The position numbers were made by a program, and so were the translations under genes. From positions 1 to 19,487 of the forward strand of contig WQUE01000283.1 in the NCBI GenBank assembly GCA_009785885.1: a DNA stretch of 19,487 nt. Reading direction: 5' to 3'. This DNA is from Actinomycetes bacterium. GTDB lineage: Bacteria > Actinomycetota > Actinomycetes > Propionibacteriales > Propionibacteriaceae. Each line of letters starts with the position of its first letter. Within the stretch, counting starts at the first letter, position 1. A model generated the notes under the pieces. It was given only the letters and a program-made list of their open reading frames with translations, was not told where the DNA came from and did no database searches. Of this stretch, positions 8,176-13,578 are shown one piece after another.

Positions 8176-8861
8176 AGCGATGAACCCTCCAGGACGTCAC
8201 GTTGCAGGTATGGGTTGACGGCCCGCTCGCGGGCCATGGTCGTGGCCGGTCCGTGCCCCGGTAGCAGCCGGGCGTCGCCGGGTAGGAAGGAGACGACGTC
8301 GCGCAGCGTCGCGAGCATGACCCGGGAATCGCCGCCGGGCAGGTCGGTCCGCCCGATCGAGCCGGCGAACACCACGTCGCCGCACAGGATCAGCGGGCCG
8401 GCGTCGTCGTCCAGCCGCGCCAGCACGGATCCGGGCGTGTGCCCCGGTGCGGGCGTGATCGACAGGCGCAGGCCGGCCGCCTCGATCCCACCCCCGTCCG
8501 CCAGGTCCACGCGGTGCTCCGGGGCAGGCAGCGCGTCCTCGCCGAGCAGGTCGGCCAGGTACGGCGCCCACTGGGTACCGAGGCCGGCCGAGGGACGGGT
8601 CAGCATGTAGTCGTCGGCGCCGTGCATCCACAGCGGCGCGCCGAACCGGTTTGCGAGGCGTGCGGCGTCGCCGATGTGGTCGACATGACCGTGGGTCGCG
8701 AGCACCCCCGCGAGACCCCACCCCTTGTCGGCAAGCATATGGATGACCGGTGCCTGGGCATCGACCCCGGGGTCGACGACGATGGCATCCGGGCTGTCGT
8801 CGGCCCGGAGAACGTAACAGTTCGTCTGCCACGGGCCGACCTGAAATGACGCGATGAACAC
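8172..8861 (-). CDS. Metallo-beta-lactamase-fold hydrolase (glyoxalase II-like)
   Basis: The 229-residue protein belongs to the metallo-beta-lactamase fold hydrolases often labelled hydroxyacylglutathione hydrolase-like. The two-metal site is complete: THGHVDH (H57, H59, D61, H62), H141 in GHTPGS, D162 in CGD and H203 in PGHGP. The substrate is not established; actinobacteria generally lack glutathione, so a strict glyoxalase II role is unlikely. The same gene sits before hisS in other actinobacteria. The chosen start is GTG 8861 (V-F-I-A-S-F-Q), the point where family similarity begins. It has no Shine-Dalgarno sequence, but TAAACT lies 7 nt upstream, which suits a leaderless start. The open frame continues far upstream through the DUF349 gene, but that part is shadow. 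It is co-transcribed with hisS. Confidence 0.88.
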   Translation of the reverse strand: MFIASFQVGPWQTNCYVLRADDSPDAIVVDPGVDAQAPVIHMLADKGWGLAGVLATHGHVDHIGDAARLANRFGAPLWMHGADDYMLTRPSAGLGTQWAPYLADLLGEDALPAPEHRVDLADGGGIEAAGLRLSITPAPGHTPGSVLARLDDDAGPLILCGDVVFAGSIGRTDLPGGDSRVMLATLRDVVSFLPGDARLLPGHGPATTMARERAVNPYLQRDVLEGSSL

Positions 8862-8868
8862 GTTCGCC

Positions 8869-8874
8869 AGTTTA
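8869..8874 (-). promoter_or_regulatory. Candidate leaderless -10 of the hydrolase-hisS operon
   Basis: On the minus strand this reads TAAACT and is followed by 7 nt and then GTG 8861, so the predicted transcript starts at the start codon. It occupies the 30-bp gap to the divergent DUF349 gene. Confidence 0.5.
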
Positions 8875-8879
8875 TCGGG

Positions 8880-8885
8880 CAAGAT
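8880..8885 (+). promoter_or_regulatory. Weak candidate -10 of the DUF349 gene
   Basis: CAAGAT lies 6 nt before ATG 8892 and matches TANNNT except at the first base. AGGAG is present but only one nt from the ATG, too close for a normal ribosome site, so a leaderless transcript is the simpler reading. Confidence 0.3.
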
Positions 8886-8891
8886 AGGAGC

Positions 8892-10136
8892 ATGAGTGAT
8901 GCAGCCGGTCCGGCCGCTTTCGGCCGCGTCGAGCCTGATGGCACCGTCTTCGTACGTACGTCCGAGGGGGAGCGTCAGGTGGGTCAGGTTTCCGACGTCG
9001 GACCAGACGAGGCGATGGCGTTCTTTGTGCGCCGCTTCGAGGGGCTGCAGGGCGAGGTGTCGCTGCTGGTCCAACGGATCGGCGCGGGTGCGCTGAGTCC
9101 CGAGGAGGGGCGCAAGGCCATCGCGAACCTCAAGAAGACCATCCCGACGGCCAACGCGGTGGGCGACCTGGAGGGGCTCGTCGCGGAACTGGACGCGCTG
9201 GTCCCCATGGTGGACGAGCAGTCGGAGGCACGCAAGGCCGAACGGGCGCGGCTGGTCGAGGAGGCCCGGGCCGCCAAGGAGGCCATGGTGGCCGAGGCCG
9301 AGCAGCTGGCCGCCGGCACGGACTGGCGCGGCGGCGTCAACCGGTTCCGCGTGCTCCTCGACCGCTGGAAGGCGCTGCCGCGCATCAACAAGTCCACCGA
9401 CGACGAGTTGTGGCACCAGTTCAGCGCGGCCCGCACGACGTACACGCGCCGTCGCAAGGCGCAGTTCGCGGAGTGGAGCGAGCAGAACGAGTCGGCGAAG
9501 TCGGCCAAGGAGGCGATCATCGCCGAGGCCGAGGCCCTGGCGGATTCGACGGACTGGGGTGGGACGTCGGCGGCGTTCCGTGACCTGATGACGCGCTGGA
9601 AGGCGGTCGGCCCGGCCGATCATGCGTCCGACGAGGCGTTGTGGCGCAAGTTCCGGGGGTTGCAGGACCGTTTCTTCGATGCCCGTACCGCCGCCCACGC
9701 CGAGCAGGACAACCAGTTCAAGGCGAACCTGGCCGGCAAGGAGGCGCTGCTGGAGGAGGCGGAGCGCACGCTGCTGCCCGTCACCGATGTCCAGGCGGCC
9801 CGCACGGGTCTGCGCGAGATGCTGATCAAGTACAACCAGTTCGGCATGGTGCCCCGCTCGGCGATCCACTCGCTGGATTCGCGTCTGCGCTCCATCGAGG
9901 ATCAGATTCGCAGCGCGGAAGAGGAGCAGTGGCGCCGCAGCGACCCGCAGGCCCGCCGGCGTGCCCAGGACACCGTCGACATGTTCACGGCGCAGATCGA
10001 CAAGCTCGCCAAGCAAGCCGACACGGCCGAGGCCAAGGGCGACGGCAAGCGTGCTTCGATGCTGCGCGAGTCGATCAAGACGTACTCCCTGTGGCGTGAC
10101 CAGGCCGCCAAGGCCCTGGACGAGTTCCGCGCCTGA
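8892..10136 (+). CDS. DUF349 domain protein
   Basis: This 414-residue, highly charged and largely helical protein carries DUF349 repeats. Two clear repeats, with a TDW...W+AL/V...LW+F pattern, span about 135-205 and 210-280; a third, at about 285-355, is degenerate and lacks the tryptophans. The N-terminal stretch SDAAGPAAFGRVEPDGTVFV is typical of actinobacterial members found next to rel/hisS. Long Ala/Glu/Lys-rich segments (about 105-145 and 325-414) are probably coiled coil. The molecular function of DUF349 is not established. It is divergent from the hydrolase with only 30 bp between start codons and lies upstream of aspS on the same strand, with a 106-bp gap holding a hairpin and a separate aspS promoter candidate. 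The start at 8892 is supported by the family N-terminus. Confidence 0.9.
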   Translation: MSDAAGPAAFGRVEPDGTVFVRTSEGERQVGQVSDVGPDEAMAFFVRRFEGLQGEVSLLVQRIGAGALSPEEGRKAIANLKKTIPTANAVGDLEGLVAELDALVPMVDEQSEARKAERARLVEEARAAKEAMVAEAEQLAAGTDWRGGVNRFRVLLDRWKALPRINKSTDDELWHQFSAARTTYTRRRKAQFAEWSEQNESAKSAKEAIIAEAEALADSTDWGGTSAAFRDLMTRWKAVGPADHASDEALWRKFRGLQDRFFDARTAAHAEQDNQFKANLAGKEALLEEAERTLLPVTDVQAARTGLREMLIKYNQFGMVPRSAIHSLDSRLRSIEDQIRSAEEEQWRRSDPQARRRAQDTVDMFTAQIDKLAKQADTAEAKGDGKRASMLRESIKTYSLWRDQAAKALDEFRA

Positions 10137-10148
10137 GGTTGTGTGGCA

Positions 10149-10175
10149 GCCGCGCCTAAGTCGGCCTCGCGCGGC
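10149..10175 (+). terminator. Hairpin after the DUF349 gene
   Basis: GCCGCGC (10149-10155) and GCGCGGC (10169-10175) form a perfect 7-bp GC stem with a 13-nt loop, starting 13 nt after the DUF349 stop. There is no U tract, which is common for actinobacterial terminators. It ends 4 nt before the aspS -10 candidate, so it may act on both transcripts. Confidence 0.4.
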
Positions 10176-10179
10176 ACGG

Positions 10180-10185
10180 TACACT
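10180..10185 (+). promoter_or_regulatory. Candidate -10 of aspS
   Basis: TACACT fits TANNNT. Initiation about 7 nt downstream would give a leader of roughly 50 nt ending in GAAAGGGG, the aspS ribosome site. No convincing -35 is seen. Confidence 0.4.
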
Positions 10186-10242
10186 GGCGTGCGTTGCGCC
10201 GCGCCGTCTACGCGGGGCAGGACAAGGCGAAAGGGGCCGTAC

Positions 10243-12039
10243 ATGTTGCGCACGAGGCTGGCCGGAGAGCTGGGTAAGGCTGACATCGGGGCGGAGGTGA
10301 CCCTCGCCGGCTGGGTGGACGCCCGGCGCGACCACGGCGGCGTGGTGTTCATCGACGTGCGGGACACGTCCGGGATCACCCAGTGCGTGTTCCGCGAGCA
10401 CCTGGTCGAGACCCTCGGCGCCCACAAGCTGCGCAACGAGTTCTGCGTGCAGGTCAGGGGCATCGTCGAGGCCCGCTCGGAGGACACGATCAACCCGCTC
10501 ATGCCGACCGGCGAGGTCGAGATCGTCGTGGCGGCACTGACCGTGCTCAACCCGGCCGCCCCGTTGCCGTTCCCGGTCGACGACCGCGCCACCGTCGGCG
10601 AGGACGCCCGCTTCCGCTATCGCTACCTCGACCTGCGCCGTCCGTCCCAGGGCAATGGCCTGAAGCTGCGGGCGAAGGTCAGCCAGGCCGCGCGGCGCGT
10701 CCTGGACGCGCACGGGTTCGTCGAGATCGAGACGCCGACGCTGACCCGGTCGACGCCCGAGGGCGCGCGCGACTTCCTGGTGCCCGCGCGGCTCAGCCCC
10801 GGCAACTGGTACGCGCTGCCGCAGAGCCCGCAGCTGTTCAAGCAGCTGCTCATGGTCGCCGGGATGGACCGGTACTACCAGATCGCCCGCTGCTACCGCG
10901 ACGAGGACTTCCGGGCCGACCGGCAGCCCGAGTTCACCCAGCTGGACGTCGAGATGAGCTTCGTCGACCAGGACGACGTGCTCGCGGTCACCGAGGAGGT
11001 CGTCCAGGCCATCTGGGCGCTGATCGGCTACGACCTGCCGCTCCCGCTGCCGCGGATGACGTGGCACGACGCGATGGACCGGTTCGGCTCCGACAAACCC
11101 GACCTGCGGTTCGGGAACGAGCTGACCGAGCTGACCGCGTACTTCGCCGACACGCCGTTCCGCGTGTTCCAGGCGCCGTACGTCGGGTGCGTCGTCATGC
11201 CGGGCGGGGCGAGCTTGCCGCGGCGCCAGTTCGACGCGTGGCAGGAGTGGGCGCGCCAGCGTGGCGCCAAGGGCCTGGCGTACGTCACGGTGGACGCCGA
11301 CGGCACCCTGGGCGGTCCCGTCGCCAAGAATCTGAGCGACGACGAGCGTTCTGGACTCGTCGCGGCGGCCGGCGCCGCCCCGGGCGATGCGGTCTTCTTC
11401 GCCGCGGGGGCCCGCACGCCGTCCCAGGAGCTGCTCGGCGCCGCTCGCCTGGAGATCGGACGCCGCTGCGGCCTGATCGACGAGTCGGCGTGGAACTTCC
11501 TGTGGGTGGTGGACGCGCCCCTGTTCAAGCTCACGTCCGAGGCGATCGCGGAGGGCGACGTGGCGGTCGGCGCCGGTGCCTGGACGGCCGTGCACCACGC
11601 GTTCACATCGCCGAAGCCCGAGTGCGTGGACACGTTCGACACCGACCCGGGTGGCGCGCTGGCGTACGCCTACGACATCGTGTGCAACGGCAACGAACTC
11701 GGTGGCGGCTCGATCCGTATCCACCGCCGCGACGTGCAGGAGCGCGTGTTCGCGATGATGGGGCTGTCGGCCGAGGAGGCGCGGGAGAAGTTCGGCTTCC
11801 TGCTCGACGCGTTCCAGTACGGCGCCCCGCCGCACGGCGGCATCGCGCTCGGCTGGGACCGCATCCTCATGCTGCTGACGGGAGCGGACTCGATCCGCGA
11901 CGTGATCGCGTTCCCGAAGATCGGGGCCGGCTACGACCCGCTGACGGGCGCACCGACGGGCATCACGGCGCAGCAGCGTCGCGAAGCCGGGGTCGACGCC
12001 CCGGTCGCGCCGGCCAAGGCGGCGGTCAAGTCGACCTAG
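10243..12039 (+). CDS. aspS: Aspartyl-tRNA synthetase (bacterial type)
   Basis: AspRS charges tRNA-Asp with aspartate. The 598-residue protein is the long bacterial type: an N-terminal OB-fold anticodon domain (about 1-105), the class II core with RDED motif 2 (from R219) and GWDR motif 3 (537-540), and the GAD insertion (roughly 290-400). ATG 10243 begins MLRTRLAGEL, the normal N-terminus, with GAAAGGGG upstream. The anticodon-loop contact segment is RRDHGG with His at position 31. Discriminating enzymes such as E. coli AspRS have Leu there, while His is typical of non-discriminating enzymes that also charge tRNA-Asn. Position 81 is Asp, neither the Gly of Pseudomonas nor the Lys of E. coli. 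The gene is plus strand after DUF349 and convergent with the unknown gene at 12149. Confidence 0.96.
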   Translation: MLRTRLAGELGKADIGAEVTLAGWVDARRDHGGVVFIDVRDTSGITQCVFREHLVETLGAHKLRNEFCVQVRGIVEARSEDTINPLMPTGEVEIVVAALTVLNPAAPLPFPVDDRATVGEDARFRYRYLDLRRPSQGNGLKLRAKVSQAARRVLDAHGFVEIETPTLTRSTPEGARDFLVPARLSPGNWYALPQSPQLFKQLLMVAGMDRYYQIARCYRDEDFRADRQPEFTQLDVEMSFVDQDDVLAVTEEVVQAIWALIGYDLPLPLPRMTWHDAMDRFGSDKPDLRFGNELTELTAYFADTPFRVFQAPYVGCVVMPGGASLPRRQFDAWQEWARQRGAKGLAYVTVDADGTLGGPVAKNLSDDERSGLVAAAGAAPGDAVFFAAGARTPSQELLGAARLEIGRRCGLIDESAWNFLWVVDAPLFKLTSEAIAEGDVAVGAGAWTAVHHAFTSPKPECVDTFDTDPGGALAYAYDIVCNGNELGGGSIRIHRRDVQERVFAMMGLSAEEAREKFGFLLDAFQYGAPPHGGIALGWDRILMLLTGADSIRDVIAFPKIGAGYDPLTGAPTGITAQQRREAGVDAPVAPAKAAVKST

Positions 12040-12052
12040 AGCCACTCGGTTG

Positions 12053-12077
12053 CTCGGACTCTCATGAATGAGCCGAG
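12053..12077 (+). terminator. Candidate aspS terminator hairpin
   Basis: Starting 13 nt after the aspS stop, CTCGG (12053-12057) pairs with CCGAG (12073-12077) and CTCA (12061-12064) with TGAG (12069-12072), leaving a TGAA tetraloop and an ACT bulge. There is no long U tract (TTC follows). Confidence 0.45.
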
Positions 12078-12135
12078 TTCTGACGGATCCCGGGGTCCCC
12101 ACGGCGTTGCCGGAGGAGCGTAGCGGGGGAGAGAA

Positions 12136-12161
12136 CGGCGTAGGGCTTCTAGCCGACGCCG
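12136..12161. terminator. Hairpin overlapping the stop of the unknown gene, possibly bidirectional
   Basis: CGGCGT (12136-12141) pairs with ACGCCG (12156-12161) and GGCT (12144-12147) with AGCC (12151-12154) around a TCT loop. The structure lies between convergent genes and contains the TAG stop of the minus-strand gene (12149-12151), so it could end transcription from both sides. Confidence 0.45.
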
Positions 12162-12670
12162 ATCAGCTTGCCGACCGTGCGGGGTGCCAGCGGGGATTCG
12201 TCCTCGGCCAGCGCCTCCCGGCGGAAACGGGGCCCGACGAACACGCCGATGCTCAGGTGCGGCGACTCGGGAGAGCCGGGCAGGTAGATCAGGCAGCGCA
12301 CCTCATCCCCGGTGTCGATGCCGATGCCCTGGAAGTAGTACGTGCGCCGGCTGTCCTCGGCCTCGTGGTGACGCACGGCCCGAAGGCCGTGTGCCGCCGC
12401 GAACGTCTGGAACAAGGTCCAGGCCGACTCGGCGTCCTTCGGGCACAGGCGGGCGTCGGCCTTGTGGCGTGGGCCGATCGCCGAGCGTGCGCGGCGCCCG
12501 TCGTCCTGGGCGGGCTCCACGTGGACCCGGAGCTTCTCGTGATGCCACGAGGCGCCGGCCAGATCGGGAATCGAACGGGCCAGGGCATCGGCGAGGGCGC
12601 GGCTTTCCGCATCCAGGCGCAGGCACGCGTCCTCGAAACAGAGCGTCGACAAGGACGCAAGGGCACTCAT
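12149..12670 (-). CDS. Unrecognised 173-residue protein
   Basis: I do not recognise this protein. It has 173 residues, no signal peptide and no membrane segment, so it is probably cytosolic. The composition is mixed alpha/beta, with an Ala/Leu-rich N-terminal helix (about 1-38), a central His/Arg-rich part (WHHEKLRVHVEP; later VRHHEAEDSRRTYYF) and a C-terminal beta-like segment VRCLIYLPGSPESPHLSIGV. Codon use is GC-biased at third positions, supporting a real gene over the competing plus-strand frame. The ATG at 12670 is preceded by AAAGGGTGA, a weak ribosome site. It is convergent with aspS and downstream of the PadR gene on the same strand, separated by 246 bp that hold two similar dyads and an inverted repeat. 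It looks like a lineage-specific insertion in the synthetase block. Confidence 0.75.
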   Translation of the reverse strand: MSALASLSTLCFEDACLRLDAESRALADALARSIPDLAGASWHHEKLRVHVEPAQDDGRRARSAIGPRHKADARLCPKDAESAWTLFQTFAAAHGLRAVRHHEAEDSRRTYYFQGIGIDTGDEVRCLIYLPGSPESPHLSIGVFVGPRFRREALAEDESPLAPRTVGKLIGVG

Positions 12671-12722
12671 CGGGGATCACCCTTTGCAGGGGCGAGCCCG
12701 GGGCACCGCCGAAGCGGCGCGG

Positions 12723-12742
12723 GATGAACGGCTGGGTTCATC
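12723..12742. promoter_or_regulatory. Dyad 1 upstream of the unknown gene
   Basis: GATGAAC (12723-12729) and GTTCATC (12736-12742) form a perfect 7-bp inverted repeat with a 6-bp centre, 53 bp upstream of the minus-strand start codon at 12670. It matches dyad 2 at 14 of 20 positions. Confidence 0.5.
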
Positions 12743-12797
12743 GGGGAAGGTGGCCACGTCGAAGGGGCCTGATGCCGCTCGTGTGCCAGCGGCCAAC

Positions 12798-12819
12798 AAT
12801 GAACGGGGGTATTCATACC
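12798..12819. promoter_or_regulatory. Dyad 2 upstream of the unknown gene
   Basis: ATGAA (12799-12803) and TTCAT (12812-12816) form an inverted repeat within a 20-bp stretch resembling dyad 1 (shared ATGAACGG and TTCAT). Overlapping it is a second palindrome, GGTAT-TC-ATACC (12808-12819). On the minus strand the latter contains TATGAAT, which might be a -10 element for the unknown gene. Confidence 0.45.
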
Positions 12820-12867
12820 TCGATTGTGTCACGCCGCGGGCGAACACGCTATCTGTGTCGCATGGCG

Positions 12868-12917
12868 GACCCGTGGTGCCCGCCCCCGCAGTCCCTCGAC
12901 TCGGGGCACGGCGGGTC
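12868..12917 (-). terminator. Inverted repeat just after the PadR gene
   Basis: GACCCG-TG-GTGCCC (12868-12881) and GGGCAC-GG-CGGGTC (12904-12917) are 14-nt arms pairing at 12 positions around a 22-nt loop. One arm ends on the first base of the PadR stop codon (12917-12919 on the minus strand). This is most simply a factor-independent terminator for PadR, without a U tract. Confidence 0.5.
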
Positions 12918-13498
12918 TACTGGTCGGCGGGCGGGGTCGCGAGCAGGCCGAGGACGTGGCGACGCAACGCCGCCACGTCATCCCGCAGGCGGATCAGTTG
13001 GTCGGGTGTCGCCTGGCTGCCGGCCAGGTTCAGCGCCGCGAGCAGCTGCCGGATCTCGTCCCACAGGGCCCGGACGGCGGTGTCGTCGCGACCCGCGTAG
13101 GACCGGCCGGCCCAGGGTTCCGGGCCCGCCTCGGCCGCCGCCGCCTGCCCGGCGGTGGTGAGCCGGTACGTGATGCGCCGCTCGCCGTCGGTCGGTTCGA
13201 TCAGGCCCTCGTCGGCGAGCTGGGCCAGGCAGGGGTAGACCGCGCCCGGGCTGACCTGCCAGGCGCCCTGGGTCCGTTCGGACAACTCGTTCATGATCTG
13301 GTAGCCGTTGAGGGGCTGCTCGGCGAGCAGCGCCAGGATGCTGGCGCGGACCGCGCCGCGTCGCGCCCGGCGGGCCGACCCGCGCAGGCCGTAGGCGAGG
13401 GGGCCTTCCGGGCCCAGGCCGAGGCCGAACGCGCGCCGTCCACGCCCGAAGGGACGGGCGAAGGGAGGATGGTCGAAGGTGTTGTGGTCGTCTCTCAT
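12917..13498 (-). CDS. PadR-family transcriptional regulator
   Basis: This 193-residue DNA-binding regulator has a PadR winged helix at about 45-120: RRGAVRASILALLAEQPLNG, then YQIMNELSERTQGAW, SPGAVYPCLAQLADEGLI and the basic wing ERRITYRLT. The C-terminal half is helical and probably dimerises. The N-terminal 40 residues are Gly/Arg/Pro-rich and likely disordered. The chosen ATG at 13498 (MRDDHNTF) has AAAGGAG six nt upstream, so the longer open frame to 13660 is not used. A single cysteine, C90, lies in the conserved VYPxL segment, where Thr or Leu is more usual. PadR proteins usually repress themselves and a neighbouring transporter or enzyme; no transporter adjoins here and the divergent neighbour is rarA. 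Two dyads lie in the shared promoter region. Confidence 0.9.
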   Translation of the reverse strand: MRDDHNTFDHPPFARPFGRGRRAFGLGLGPEGPLAYGLRGSARRARRGAVRASILALLAEQPLNGYQIMNELSERTQGAWQVSPGAVYPCLAQLADEGLIEPTDGERRITYRLTTAGQAAAAEAGPEPWAGRSYAGRDDTAVRALWDEIRQLLAALNLAGSQATPDQLIRLRDDVAALRRHVLGLLATPPADQ

Positions 13499-13518
13499 GG
13501 GGGTCTCCTTTCCGTGAG

Positions 13519-13546
13519 ATACCGATATAACGATAGACCGATCGTT
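13519..13546. promoter_or_regulatory. Operator-like dyads between padR-type gene and rarA
   Basis: AACGAT (13529-13534) and ATCGTT (13541-13546) form a perfect 6-bp inverted repeat with a 6-bp centre. Beside it, ATACCGATAT (13519-13528) is palindromic at four of five pairs. This A/T-rich patch stands out in the GC-rich window and also contains possible -10 elements for the PadR gene on the minus strand (such as TATCGT). It is a good candidate PadR binding site. Confidence 0.5.
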
Positions 13547-13572
13547 GTCGCACGTCAAGCAACCGCTAGGCT
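13545..13572 (+). promoter_or_regulatory. rarA promoter, probably leaderless
   Basis: TTGTCG (13545-13550) and TAGGCT (13567-13572) are spaced by 16 bp, the best -35/-10 pair in the window. TAGGCT lies 6 nt before GTG 13579, predicting a transcript that starts at the start codon; no Shine-Dalgarno is present. The -35 overlaps the right arm of the adjacent dyad by two bases. Confidence 0.6.
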
Positions 13573-13578
13573 TGACCC

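Noticed and set aside
8101..8200. T-box or histidine-responsive leader upstream of hisS
   Set aside because: hisS overlaps the upstream gene by 4 bp, so there is no untranslated leader for such an element.
8862..10592. Upstream extension of the hydrolase frame to 806 codons
   Set aside because: The extension runs antisense through DUF349 and into aspS. Family similarity begins only at the GTG at 8861.
12068..12727. 219-codon plus-strand frame opposite the unknown gene
   Set aside because: Its translation is Arg/Gly/Ala-rich and irregular. The minus-strand frame has better codon bias, a balanced protein composition and hairpins at its end.
12671..12916. Small RNA or tRNA gene in the largest gap
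   Set aside because: No cloverleaf, CCA end or T-loop sequence is visible. The structure seen is better explained by dyads and a terminator, although a small RNA cannot be excluded without expression data.
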